From the NCBI GenBank assembly GCA_026985095.1, contig JALSQW010000058.1:1-32678 (forward strand): DNA of 32,678 bases, given 5' to 3'. The stretch comes from Acidimicrobiia bacterium. Its GTDB lineage: Bacteria > Actinomycetota > Acidimicrobiia > Spongiisociales > UBA5794. Positions 7,167-14,885 of this stretch are shown one piece after another. Both the position numbers and the translations under genes were made by a program. The notes below the pieces were generated by a model. The model had not been told where the DNA came from and searched no databases. It saw only the letters and a program-made list of their open reading frames with translations. The first letter of the stretch is position 1; every line of letters starts with the position of its first letter.

Positions 7167-7774
7167 GCCGGGACCAGCAGCATCACCGACATGGTCCCGG
7201 CGGCGGCCACCTGCTCGCGTTCGACCGCGAACGGTGCCTCCGCTACGAGCGCCGGAAGGCCCCCGGCGGCGACGAACGCGCGGTAGGCGCGGAAGTGGCG
7301 CGGGCCGGCGAGGAACTCGAACGTGGTCCCGACTGCCCGCGGGAGGCTCGCCGGTCCCGGGCGATGATCGACCACCAGCACCCGCCCGTCGTCCCGGACG
7401 ACGCGGCGCATCTCGGCCATGACCGTCCCCTGGGTGGGTCGGTCCAGCTCATGGAGGAAGGTCTGGCTCACCACCAGATCGAACGACCCGTCGGGCCATG
7501 GCAACGCGGCAGCGTCCCCGAGACACAGGTCCGCGTCCTCGCCCAGGCGGGCCGAAGCCTTGGAGAGCATCGCCGGCGACAGGTCGATGCCGTGGACCGC
7601 ACACCCCGCCTTGCGGTACATGGCCAGATGGGTGCCCGTTCCGCAGCCGACGTCGAGGACCGCCATCCCCGGCCGGGGCCGATGCATGGCCATGGCGACC
7701 TCGCGCAATCTCCGCTGGAACGGTTCGACGGCGACGTCGTAGATCCTGGCGATGAACCGGTACGGGCCTTCCAC
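7163..7774 (-). CDS. class I SAM-dependent methyltransferase
   Basis: A 203-residue methyltransferase resembling the UbiE/Methyltransf_11 type. Motif I VLDVGCGTGTH is at 39-49, motif II GIDLSPAML near 68-76, a DAAALPWPDGSFDLVVSQ acidic/post-motif block near 88-105, and a MRRVVRDDGRVLVVDHRPG segment follows. The start is GTG at 7774. The acceptor is unknown; similar proteins methylate quinones, lipids or small metabolites. It is the first gene of a two-gene minus operon with the RmlD-like reductase (4-nt overlap) and is divergent from amrS. Confidence 0.9.
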   Translation of the reverse strand: MEGPYRFIARIYDVAVEPFQRRLREVAMAMHRPRPGMAVLDVGCGTGTHLAMYRKAGCAVHGIDLSPAMLSKASARLGEDADLCLGDAAALPWPDGSFDLVVSQTFLHELDRPTQGTVMAEMRRVVRDDGRVLVVDHRPGPASLPRAVGTTFEFLAGPRHFRAYRAFVAAGGLPALVAEAPFAVEREQVAAAGTMSVMLLVPA

Positions 7775-7911
7775 GGGGTCACCGTACTCGTCCGGTGCTC
7801 GGTCGGCGCGAGACCCGGGCGGCGACCGGCTGCGTTGTCGGCGAGGGCGGGCGCGGTCGACCTGGCACCTCGAACAACCCGCCGAGCGGTGTACGCTTCG
7901 GTGAGGAGCCC

Positions 7912-9012
7912 ATGACCGCCGTATCCAACATCGGCGGGTCGGTCGTCCCGACCCGGTACTGGCACCGTCTCAACGACGGACGGATCCAATGCGACCTGTG
8001 CCCCAGGTTCTGCAAGCTGCGCGACGGCCAGCGGGGCCTGTGCTACGTGCGGGCGAGGGAGGGCGATCGGGTCGTCCTCACCACCTACGGCCGGTCGTCG
8101 GGGTTCGCCATCGACCCGATCGAGAAGAAGCCCCTCGATCACTTCCTCCCCGGCACCCCGGTCCTGTCCTTCGGCACCGCCGGCTGCAACCTCGCCTGCC
8201 GCTACTGCCAGAACTGGGACATCTCCAAGGCCAAGGAGTTCGACGTCCTCGCCGACGAGGCGTCACCGGGGCGGATCGCCGAGGTGGTCGTCGAGCTCGG
8301 ATGCCGGTCGGTCGCCTTCACCTACAACGACCCGGTCATCTTCATGGAGTACGCCGACGACGTCGCCGACGCCTGCCGGGCCGTCGGGGTCAAGGCCGTC
8401 GCCGTCACCGCCGGCTACATCACCCCCGAACCGCGTCGCGAGTTCTTCTCGCACCTCGACGCCGCCAACATCGACCTGAAGGGCTTCTCCGAGGCGTTCT
8501 ACCGGCGCCTGTGCGCCGGGCACCTCGAGCCGGTCCTCGACACCATCGAGTACGCCTGCAACGACACCGACGTGTGGGTCGAGCTGACCACGCTGGTCAT
8601 CCCCGAAGCCAACGACTCCGACGACGAGATCGACGCCATGACGACGTGGATCGCCGAGCACGTCGGCCTCGACGTGCCGCTCCACTTCACCGCTTTCCAT
8701 CCCGATTTCCGGATGCTCGACACGCCACCGACCCCGCCCGACGCGTTGTCCCGGGCCCGGGAGATCGCGACCGGTAACGGGCTCCGGTACGTGTACACCG
8801 GCAACGTTTACCGCCCCGACGGTCAGACGACGACCTGTCATCGCTGCGGAGCGATCCTCATCGGCCGGATGGGCTACGAGATCACCCGCTGGGGTCTCGA
8901 CGCCGAGGGGAACTGCGCCGCCTGCGGCGAGCCGCTGCCTGGCGTCTTCGAGGCGCACCCCGGCGACTGGGGATCCCGGCGGATCCCCCTGCGGTTGGGA
9001 GCGGTCGCGTGA
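7912..9012 (+). CDS. amrS: AmmeMemoRadiSam system radical SAM enzyme
   Basis: A 366-residue radical SAM protein with the AmrS architecture. An N-terminal Cys cluster (Cys27, Cys30, Cys34, Cys44) precedes the radical SAM [4Fe-4S] motif GCNLACRYCQNWD (Cys92, Cys96, Cys99). The barrel segments are typical (GTAGCN, FTYNDPVIFMEYADD, NIDLKGF, ELTTLVIPEANDS, HFTAFHPDFRM). A C-terminal rubredoxin-like knuckle has CHRCG near 307 and CAACG near 331. AmrS is related to pyruvate formate-lyase activating enzymes; its partners are AMMECR1 and MEMO1 domain proteins, neither of which lies in this window. The ATG at 7912 is chosen because GAGGAG lies just before it and the family starts there. It is followed after 13 nt by a small membrane-protein gene. 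Confidence 0.94.
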   Translation: MTAVSNIGGSVVPTRYWHRLNDGRIQCDLCPRFCKLRDGQRGLCYVRAREGDRVVLTTYGRSSGFAIDPIEKKPLDHFLPGTPVLSFGTAGCNLACRYCQNWDISKAKEFDVLADEASPGRIAEVVVELGCRSVAFTYNDPVIFMEYADDVADACRAVGVKAVAVTAGYITPEPRREFFSHLDAANIDLKGFSEAFYRRLCAGHLEPVLDTIEYACNDTDVWVELTTLVIPEANDSDDEIDAMTTWIAEHVGLDVPLHFTAFHPDFRMLDTPPTPPDALSRAREIATGNGLRYVYTGNVYRPDGQTTTCHRCGAILIGRMGYEITRWGLDAEGNCAACGEPLPGVFEAHPGDWGSRRIPLRLGAVA

Positions 9013-9025
9013 ACGAGGAGGTCTG

Positions 9026-9340
9026 ATGCTGCCCACGATCCTGCTGTTCGGACTCGCCGTCGGGGTCGGCGCCGCCGTCACCGGCCGTCGAGTCGTCGCC
9101 CTATGGGGGCTCGTGATCGCCGTCGTCTACTGGGTCGGCCTGCTCTTGGCGGTCGGGGACACCGAGAGCACGGACGTCTGGTCGCTCGTCGGACTCGGCG
9201 GGCTCTTCGCCGCGGCGAACTACCTCGTCGGTCTCGGGGTGGGTTCCGGGTCGGTGGCGCTGGTGCGGTGGGCGGCGGCGACGATGCGAGATCGGTCGCG
9301 GCCGGCGGAGCGACCGGGCGGCGAGGGGGTGGGTCCATGA
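9026..9340 (+). CDS. small membrane protein of unknown function
   Basis: A 104-residue protein with three hydrophobic stretches (about 4-20, 25-43 and 54-82) and a basic, Pro/Gly-rich tail. A GAGGAGG Shine-Dalgarno lies just before the ATG, 13 nt after the amrS stop, and its own TGA overlaps the ATG of the next gene by 4 nt. This makes an amrS-9026-9337 plus-strand operon likely. No family recognised. Confidence 0.75.
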   Translation: MLPTILLFGLAVGVGAAVTGRRVVALWGLVIAVVYWVGLLLAVGDTESTDVWSLVGLGGLFAAANYLVGLGVGSGSVALVRWAAATMRDRSRPAERPGGEGVGP

Positions 9341-9741
9341 GGCGGATGCTCTTGCTCGTGGCCGTCGCTGCCGCCGTCGTCGTGGGTGCGTGTGCGACGG
9401 CCGGCGGCCCGGTCGGCGTCACGGCCGCCGGCTCTGGGGACCTGTCGGTGACCCAGGACTGGGTCGACCGGGAGGCGGCGGATGCGGCCGTCACGTGGGC
9501 GAACCAGCTCGGTCTCGTTCGCGTCGACGAGGCGACCTGGACGGCCCGGGTCGTGGAGCTGTGCGATCTGGCTGGGCGTCCCGCCGATCGGAGTCTCCCG
9601 CCGTCGGCCTTCGATGACCTCGCCCGACGCTTCGTCGCCGGGGACGAGCCGTATTCCGTACGCGGCGGCGGCACCATGCCGTCGGTCGACGAAGCCGCCG
9701 ACACGCTCCGCACCATCGCCCTGTCCACCTGCCGCCCCTGA
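9337..9741 (+). CDS. small secreted or lipid-anchored protein of unknown function
   Basis: A 134-residue protein. A positively charged start (MRRM) and hydrophobic core lead to VVGAC near residue 19, a plausible lipobox, so it is probably a lipoprotein. The mature part contains two further Cys (ELCDLAG and the C-terminal STCRP), possibly a disulfide. The ATG overlaps the previous gene's stop (ATGA), which decides the start against an open upstream extension. It is the last gene before the first repeat array, whose first unit starts 9 nt after this stop codon. No family recognised. Confidence 0.75.
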   Translation: MRRMLLLVAVAAAVVVGACATAGGPVGVTAAGSGDLSVTQDWVDREAADAAVTWANQLGLVRVDEATWTARVVELCDLAGRPADRSLPPSAFDDLARRFVAGDEPYSVRGGGTMPSVDEAADTLRTIALSTCRP

Positions 9742-9749
9742 CGTCCGCC

Positions 9750-9876
9750 AACCCTGGGTTGGTGGACCCCCTTTAGGGGTGTGGTGAACCCTGGGTTGGT
9801 GGACCCCCTTTAGGGGTGTGGTGAACCCTGGGTTGGTGGACCCCCTTTAGGGGTGTGGTGAACCCTGGGTTCGGTG
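9750..9876 (+). repeat. 37-bp tandem repeat array 1 (three units plus a terminal half unit)
   Basis: AACCCTGGGTT recurs exactly every 37 bp (9750, 9787, 9824, 9861). Each full unit contains this 11-bp palindrome and a second small inverted repeat, ACCCC-CTTTA-GGGGT. The array ends in a divergent half unit AACCCTGGGTTCGGTG. All units in this array carry TTTA in the loop. It begins 9 nt after the stop of the gene at 9337-9741 and ends just before a good promoter (9887-9914). There are no spacers, so it is not a CRISPR array. A role as terminator or insulator is possible but not shown. Confidence 0.95.
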
Positions 9877-9886
9877 AATTCAGGGC

Positions 9887-9914
9887 TTGACGCCGTTGGG
9901 GGGGGGACTACCGT
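9887..9914 (+). promoter_or_regulatory. putative sigma-70-type promoter for the GerMN/amidase pair
   Basis: TTGACG (9887-9892), a 16-bp spacer containing a run of G, and TACCGT (9909-9914) make a good match to the housekeeping consensus. It lies 11 bp after repeat array 1 and about 31 bp before the ATG at 9946. Confidence 0.5.
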
Positions 9915-9945
9915 TGTTCTCGATCCCGTCGAGGGGTGACGTACG

Positions 9946-10809
9946 ATGCCGGACAGGTCGAAAGCGCCCGGACGCCGCTTCAGGCCATGGCTTGGAGCCG
10001 TCGGCGCCGGGATCCTGACGTTCGTCGTCGTCGGGGCATTGCCTGTCGTGTTCCATGCCGCCCCAGAGCCGTCGGACGGCAGGGCAGGAGACGGCCCGGT
10101 GGTGTTGGTCGATGCACGAGAGATGCCCTCCGACCTGCCACCAGTGCAACGCGACGAGTCGAAGAATCCTTGTGCCGATCTGTGGGAGCGGACGCGAAGC
10201 GAGGCGCGGGCGAACGGTGCGCGTGACGGCGACGCCCGTCGCCAGGCCGATGTCGCGAGGGCAGCGTGTGAGTCGGAACGGTCGGTCACTCCCACCCCGA
10301 CGTCCTTCGCCCCGTCACCCTGCCTCGGCGACCAACTCGGACGGCAGGCGCCGGCTGCCGACTCGGACGCCGTCTACGTCTACTTCCCGTGTGGCGATGC
10401 CGAGCCGTCGGCGGCGGGCCTGCGGGCGTTCGAGCGCTCCCTCGAACCGGGCCTCACGGTGGAACAGAAGGCGACGACGCTGGTGTCCTGGCTCCTCGGC
10501 GGGCCCGGAGAGACCGAGCGGGCACGCGGGTACCTCGCTCCCGACCCGGTCGCCGCCGAGCACATCGCGAGTGTCGAATGGTCCGGTGGAGCGCTCCGGA
10601 TCGATCTCGCCCCAGGTATCGAGCAGACGGCGCCCTGGTCGTCGGCGACCTTTTCGACGGGTTTCCTCGCCGCCATGGAGCAGACGCTCTTCCAGCTCGA
10701 CGAGGTGACCACCGTCGAGCTGTCGATCGGGGGTGAGTGTCGACGGTTCTCGGAGCTCGTCGAATTCGGGCCGGAGTGCGTCGTGTCGACTCGGGAGTCG
10801 ACCGGGTGA
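9946..10809 (+). CDS. GerMN domain-containing protein, membrane-anchored
   Basis: A 287-residue protein with a basic N-terminus, one hydrophobic segment (about 15-38) acting as signal anchor or signal peptide, a Pro/Asp-rich linker (about 40-115) and a C-terminal GerMN domain (about 140-275). The domain is recognisable from VYVYFPCGDAE, LTVEQKATTLVSWLLGGPGETE, WSGGALRIDL and the late MEQTLFQLDEVTTVELSIGG. GerMN domains occur in spore germination protein GerM and in many envelope lipoproteins of non-sporulating actinobacteria. GAGGGG lies before the ATG. The TGA overlaps the ATG of the amidase gene by 1 nt (TGATG), implying coupling and a shared role at the cell wall. Confidence 0.82.
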   Translation: MPDRSKAPGRRFRPWLGAVGAGILTFVVVGALPVVFHAAPEPSDGRAGDGPVVLVDAREMPSDLPPVQRDESKNPCADLWERTRSEARANGARDGDARRQADVARAACESERSVTPTPTSFAPSPCLGDQLGRQAPAADSDAVYVYFPCGDAEPSAAGLRAFERSLEPGLTVEQKATTLVSWLLGGPGETERARGYLAPDPVAAEHIASVEWSGGALRIDLAPGIEQTAPWSSATFSTGFLAAMEQTLFQLDEVTTVELSIGGECRRFSELVEFGPECVVSTRESTG

Positions 10810-11552
10810 TGAAGCGGCGGGCACTTGCCCAGGCCCCCGGCAAGATCGTCCTGGGGATCCTCGGCGGGCTCCTGCTCGCTCTGGCCGTGCAGCCAGCGAT
10901 AGCTCACCAGTACGGGAGTAGCAGCTCGTACGACGATCACCTCGGCATCTACGATTCCCTCTATTGGCCGGGGAACTACGGCCAGGCCTACAACGGCTAT
11001 CGGATTTTCCTGTCTCCCGCGCACCATTGGAGCGGGTGGAAGCATGGGTGTAGCGGCTATACCGAGGACCTCAACATGGTGGCGGTAGCGCAGGAAGCAG
11101 CAGCGGGAGCAGGCTATGATCTCGCTCATCGCGGCTATTACGTTCGGGTAGGGGCCGCCGACCCGGATGACAACGTGCGTCGCTCCAACTCGTTCGGCAC
11201 CGATCGGCACATTGCGCTCCATTCCAACGGGAGCACAAACAACGGTCCGGCGTGCCAAGGGAAGGCTGGAGGAACGAGATCCTTCTACTATCGGTCATCA
11301 AGCGGCTGGGAGAGCCCGAACGGCAAAGCGCTCGCCGAGCAGCTTCGTCTTCGCGTTGGTGCTGGCAGCCCGGGTGCCCCTGATCTCAAGTCGAGCAGCC
11401 GTCTCTACGAGCTTCGGACGACGTCGGCACCCGCGGCCTATCTCGAGGCGGAGTTCCACGATTGGGCACCAGGCGAAACGTGGCTGATCGACTACGAGAC
11501 TTGGTCCTGGCGCATCGGCTGGGCGGTGGACATGCATCTCGGCTACCCGTAG
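10809..11552 (+). CDS. N-acetylmuramoyl-L-alanine amidase-like secreted protein (Amidase_3)
   Basis: A 247-residue protein with a Sec signal peptide (hydrophobic core about 13-28, AIA before HQYG). The mature part fits a zinc amidase of the Amidase_3 type, which cuts the bond between MurNAc and the peptide stem. Probable zinc ligands are His in SPAHHW, Glu in TEDLNMV and His in ALHSNGS; the probable catalytic Glu is in YLEAEFHD near the C-terminus. It has no separate wall-binding domain. The ATG at 10809 overlaps the GerMN gene's stop by 1 nt, and no independent ribosome site is obvious, so translation is probably coupled. Repeat array 2 begins 27 nt after its stop. Confidence 0.85.
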   Translation: MKRRALAQAPGKIVLGILGGLLLALAVQPAIAHQYGSSSSYDDHLGIYDSLYWPGNYGQAYNGYRIFLSPAHHWSGWKHGCSGYTEDLNMVAVAQEAAAGAGYDLAHRGYYVRVGAADPDDNVRRSNSFGTDRHIALHSNGSTNNGPACQGKAGGTRSFYYRSSSGWESPNGKALAEQLRLRVGAGSPGAPDLKSSSRLYELRTTSAPAAYLEAEFHDWAPGETWLIDYETWSWRIGWAVDMHLGYP

Positions 11553-11578
11553 CCTCCGACGAGCGGTATCGATATGCC

Positions 11579-11753
11579 GGGGTGTGGTGAACCCTGGGTT
11601 GGTGAGCCCCCTTCAGGGGTGTGGTGAACCCTGGGTTGGTGGACCCCCTTCAGGGGTGTGGTGAACCCTGGGTTGGTGGACCCCCTTCAGGGGTGTGGTG
11701 AACCCTGGGTTGGTGAGCCCCCTTCAGGGGTGTGGTGAACCCTGGGTTCGGTG
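11579..11753 (+). repeat. 37-bp tandem repeat array 2 (four units plus a terminal half unit)
   Basis: The same 37-bp unit as array 1, in the same orientation, with AACCCTGGGTT at 11590, 11627, 11664, 11701 and 11738. It ends in the same half unit AACCCTGGGTTCGGTG. All units here carry TTCA in the hairpin loop, and units 1 and 4 have GGTGAGCCCCC where units 2 and 3 have GGTGGACCCCC. The A-B-B-A order and the array-specific loop base suggest local homogenisation. The array fills the gap between two convergent genes and stops 3 nt from the M15 peptidase stop codon. Confidence 0.95.
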
Positions 11754-11756
11754 TGG

Positions 11757-13691
11757 TCAGTGGCGGGGGAGCGGCTCGTCTGTCGGGTAGGCGGCGGTTC
11801 CGTCGATCCAACGGTGCGGTTCCGGGGCGCGGCCGGAGCGTTCCGCCAGGAAACGACCGAAGGCTGATGCGATCTCGGCCCGTGACATGGGGCGATCCCA
11901 GCAGGCCCCATCCGCAGGGTGACACGGGCTCGCGATCCCGGCGGCGAGGAGCGCCCGTGCCGCCGAGGTGACCCCGTCGCCGGGACCGGGGTCCAGGTCG
12001 GCGGCCCAGGCCAAGAACGCGGCGAACTCGCCGCGGGTCAGCAGACGGGGCGGACAGGCGGCGTGCTCGTCGGTCGGATCGCAATCGGCGGGGAAGCGGT
12101 TGCGCTCCAGCCACGCCACCGCGCCCTTCGACATCCACGACGCCGAACCGAAGCGCACAGGCTGGTCGTCCCAGCGCCATTCGAGCTCGTGGCATTCGGG
12201 CTCGTCGACGACGAACCACAGGTCGAGGGGCTTGCCGTCGGGAAGTCGGCTGTTGCCGAGCCACACGGCGAGGGCGGTCCCGTCGTAGACGAGGAGGTCC
12301 GGACGGCCGTCCCCGTCGTAGTCGGCTGCGCCGGCATCGACGACGCGCGCCGGCACCCCGTCGACGGCGTGGGTCTCGGCGACGGTCCGGTAGCCGTCGG
12401 CGGCGGTGGCGATCCGCAGCGTGTCTCCGTCCAAGGCCCACAGGTCGGGCAGCTCGTCGAGGTCCCGGTCGCCGAGCATCCACACCCCGCGGAGGTCGGC
12501 GGGGAGATCCGTCCCGAAGCGCACCTCGCTCGCCCCGGTGTCGGCGTCGACCGCCCACACGCCGAGACGGCCATCCTCGACGACGAACAGGTCGAGCCGC
12601 CCGTCCCGGTCGGCGTCGGCCGTCGAGATCCACGCTCCCGGCCCCGGCGTGGGAACGCCCGTGATCACGTCGGTCTCGGCGGACAGGTCCCCGTACGCCC
12701 ACCGCACCGTGAGCCGCAGGCGCCCGTCGGCGTCCGAGACCAGCCACAGGTCCTGTCCGCCGCGGCCGTCCCAGTCCCCGAAGCCGGCGGCGCGTATCTC
12801 GGCGGGACCGATCGGGACGTCGGCGGCCACCGTCCGGCGTAGCGAGCAGGCGTTGAAGCGGCGGGCCGCGGTGGCGGTATCGACGACGACGTCGGAGCCG
12901 CGGAACGCAAGCGACGTCACGTCGATGGCGCCGTTGCCGGTGGTGTCGGCCAGGATCGTGGCGAAGGTGCCGCTGGGCGGCCGCGGCGTCACCGGCACCG
13001 TGACGTCCCGGCGCGGGAACGGCACCGCGTCGGTGAGCGGCGGGTAGGCCATCGGCAGGTCGGCGCCGTCGGTGAACGCCGGGCCCTGCCAGGACAGATG
13101 CATCGCGTCCTTGGCGCCGAACCAGGCGCCGCCCCAGCAGAACCCGGCCTCCTCGAAGGCGTCGACCCACCAGGCCGGCATGTCGGTGACGAGCCGGTTG
13201 TCGGCGCGGTACGGGTTCCGGTGGGCGTTGACGTCGATGGCGAGCCCGAACGTGTGGCGCGACAGCCGGGTCTTGCCGAGGATCGTCCGCGCCGCCACCG
13301 CGTAGGTCTTCGACGGCACGATCCGGTACACGTCCCCGGCGGCGAGCCGCTCGGCGATCGTCGCCGACACCTGCTCCAACGCCGGCAACATCCGCTCGTG
13401 GACACTGAGCCGTTCCGTCGAGCCGGGGACGCCCCACGGGGCGAGATCGGCGAACACCTGGGCCACCGTCCGCCCGAACATCGCCGCGTACGGGCCGCGG
13501 AGGATCGACCGCTTGCTCAGCCACCCGGTGAAACCCACATACGGTGTCGTCGTAGAGCGGGCGCCACACGCGCTCGACTCGGTGAAGGTCGGCCACGCCT
13601 CGCCCTCGCCGCCCGTTGCCGTTGCCGGCCCAGCCGGGACGAGCGCGGCGAGGACGGCGACGACCACGAGCGTGGCGAGGCGTTGCAGCAT
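11757..13691 (-). CDS. secreted M15 family (D-Ala-D-Ala carboxypeptidase-like) peptidase with VCBS-like repeats and SLH-like tail
   Basis: About 644 residues: signal peptide (1-25, ending ATA), peptidase domain (about 35-200), acidic repeat region (about 235-500) and C-terminal segment (about 520-640). The M15 zinc site is complete: SRHTFGLAIDV gives His146 and Asp153, and DAMHLSW gives His198. The middle has repeated Asp-rich loops (DRDGRLDLFVV, DYDGDGRPDLLVY) of the VCBS/FG-GAP type that bind calcium in relatives. The C-terminus resembles S-layer homology repeats (AVAWLERNRFPADCDP..., RLLTRGEFAAFLAWA). It likely trims peptidoglycan peptides outside the membrane. ATG 13691 is preferred to the GTGs at 13694 and 13700 because a TAGCGT -10-like element ends exactly 7 nt before it. 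Confidence 0.9.
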   Translation of the reverse strand: MLQRLATLVVVAVLAALVPAGPATATGGEGEAWPTFTESSACGARSTTTPYVGFTGWLSKRSILRGPYAAMFGRTVAQVFADLAPWGVPGSTERLSVHERMLPALEQVSATIAERLAAGDVYRIVPSKTYAVAARTILGKTRLSRHTFGLAIDVNAHRNPYRADNRLVTDMPAWWVDAFEEAGFCWGGAWFGAKDAMHLSWQGPAFTDGADLPMAYPPLTDAVPFPRRDVTVPVTPRPPSGTFATILADTTGNGAIDVTSLAFRGSDVVVDTATAARRFNACSLRRTVAADVPIGPAEIRAAGFGDWDGRGGQDLWLVSDADGRLRLTVRWAYGDLSAETDVITGVPTPGPGAWISTADADRDGRLDLFVVEDGRLGVWAVDADTGASEVRFGTDLPADLRGVWMLGDRDLDELPDLWALDGDTLRIATAADGYRTVAETHAVDGVPARVVDAGAADYDGDGRPDLLVYDGTALAVWLGNSRLPDGKPLDLWFVVDEPECHELEWRWDDQPVRFGSASWMSKGAVAWLERNRFPADCDPTDEHAACPPRLLTRGEFAAFLAWAADLDPGPGDGVTSAARALLAAGIASPCHPADGACWDRPMSRAEIASAFGRFLAERSGRAPEPHRWIDGTAAYPTDEPLPRH

Positions 13692-13698
13692 CACCCCC

Positions 13699-13704
13699 AC
13701 GCTA
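13699..13704 (-). promoter_or_regulatory. putative -10 element (TAGCGT), leaderless start for the M15 peptidase
   Basis: TAGCGT on the minus strand fits TANNNT and lies 7 nt before the ATG at 13691. The spacing is the same as at the cysteine leader peptide (14886-14891). A transcript starting at the ATG is predicted. Confidence 0.35.
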
Positions 13705-13746
13705 TCGGCCCGTCGCCGCTGCGTCGTGAACGGTTCCCGAAGGGAC

Positions 13747-14724
13747 TCAGAGAGGCGGGATCCCCTCGTCGCCCAAGACGTCGGCGAAGTAGCTCGTGTA
13801 CTTCGTCCCGGAATCCGGCGAGATGCCGACGGCGAGGTCCCCGCCGTCGGCGGCCATGGCGTGCACGACCGCCCCCGTCGAGGGTCCGACGATCAACGCC
13901 TCCTCCCGGAACAGGCGCTTGGTCATCGCGTAGGCATCGCCGTCGGGCACCATCACGACCTCGTCGACGACGTCCCGGTCGAGGATGCCGGGCTCCTTCG
14001 TCTCGGCGAAGCTCTTCAAGCCCGGAAGTCGATGTCCCGGCTCTGGTTCGATCGCGACGACCCGGATCGACGGGTCACGCTCCTTGAGGAACCGGCCGAC
14101 CCCGACCACTGTGCCGGTCGTCCCCAGCCCGGCGTAGAAGGTCCGGATCGTTCCGTCGGTCTGGCGCCAGATCTCCGGGCCGGTCGTCTCGTAGTGGGCC
14201 CGGACGTTGTCGGCGTTCTCGTACTGGTCGACGTGCACGTAGCGGGAACCCCCCTCCGAGGCTGCCAACGCCCGGGCGACCGCGATCGCCCCGTCCTTGG
14301 GATGATCGATCGGGCACAGATCGTCGGGGGTCTCCCACACCTCGGCACCGAGCATGCGCAGGAGCACCTTCTTCTCCTCCGGCACACCGTCGGGAACCGC
14401 CACCGCGATCTGCATGCCGAGACGAGCGGCGAGCGCGGCGAGGGCGATCGCCGTGTTGCCCGAGGATGCTTCGACCAGCGCGCGGCCGTCGAGCTCGCCG
14501 CGGGCTTCCAGACCGCCGAGCATCGCCGCCGCGGCCCGGTCCTTCACGGAACCGAACGGGTTCATCCACTCGAGCTTCAGGTAGGCGCGGCGGTGGGGGA
14601 GGATCCGGCCGAGCCGGACCATCGGCGTCGGGTTGGCGACGTCGGGCAGCAGCTCCCGGACGTCCTCGTAGCGGCGGACCGTCGGGTCCGAGGTGTCGGA
14701 GAGGCGCTCGATCTGTGTGGTCAT
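13747..14724 (-). CDS. cysteine synthase family PLP-dependent enzyme
   Basis: A 325-residue fold-type II PLP enzyme of the cysteine synthase/cystathionine beta-synthase family. PLP would bind Lys61 (NPFGSVKDR). The Asn loop SSGNT is at 87-91, the phosphate loop is GLGTTGTVVG near 190, and VGPSTGAV lies near the C-terminus. Relatives make L-cysteine from O-acetylserine, O-phosphoserine or similar donors plus sulfide or a sulfur carrier; the donor cannot be read from sequence. The ATG at 14724 follows GGAGG. Upstream lie a Cys-rich leader peptide and a hairpin (separate entries), which strongly support a role in cysteine supply and control by cysteine availability. Confidence 0.9.
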   Translation of the reverse strand: MTTQIERLSDTSDPTVRRYEDVRELLPDVANPTPMVRLGRILPHRRAYLKLEWMNPFGSVKDRAAAAMLGGLEARGELDGRALVEASSGNTAIALAALAARLGMQIAVAVPDGVPEEKKVLLRMLGAEVWETPDDLCPIDHPKDGAIAVARALAASEGGSRYVHVDQYENADNVRAHYETTGPEIWRQTDGTIRTFYAGLGTTGTVVGVGRFLKERDPSIRVVAIEPEPGHRLPGLKSFAETKEPGILDRDVVDEVVMVPDGDAYAMTKRLFREEALIVGPSTGAVVHAMAADGGDLAVGISPDSGTKYTSYFADVLGDEGIPPL

Positions 14725-14746
14725 GGTGTCCTCCAGGAACGTGAAA

Positions 14747-14774
14747 GACCCGCATCGGGGATCCGGTGCGGGTC
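14747..14774 (-). promoter_or_regulatory. attenuator-like hairpin between the Cys leader peptide and the cysteine synthase gene
   Basis: On the transcribed strand GACCCGCA pairs perfectly with TGCGGGTC (8 bp) around a 12-nt interior that can add three more pairs (CCG/CGG). UUUC follows, then the Shine-Dalgarno of the gene at 14724. Position and strength fit a transcription attenuator or a ribosome-controlled structure. The U-run is short, so termination strength is uncertain. Confidence 0.5.
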
Positions 14775-14800
14775 GCTGAGGGGATGCGTGTGGACGGGAG

Positions 14801-14878
14801 CTATCGGTGGTCCACCCGGCGCGACGCCGCAGGCCGGTGACACCGACAACAGGTCGCGGAGATGGACGTTCCGTGCAT
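14801..14878 (-). CDS. cysteine-rich leader peptide (25 aa), probable attenuation uORF
   Basis: From ATG 14878 to TAG 14801 a 25-codon frame encodes a short basic peptide with Cys-Cys-Arg-Cys at positions 10-13. It lies upstream of the cysteine-synthase-like gene on the same strand and is followed by a strong hairpin. Cys-rich short leader frames of this kind are known upstream of sulfur and cysteine genes in actinobacteria, including leaderless ones in mycobacteria, where ribosome stalling at Cys codons relieves attenuation. No Shine-Dalgarno precedes it, but a TACACT -10 element ends exactly 7 nt before the ATG, so the mRNA probably starts at the ATG. The peptide itself need have no function. 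Confidence 0.75.
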   Translation of the reverse strand: MHGTSISATCCRCHRPAASRRVDHR

Positions 14879-14885
14879 GGCATCG

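Noticed and set aside
9750-11753. CRISPR array
   Set aside because: The 37-bp units are directly adjacent with no unique spacers, and no cas genes are present.
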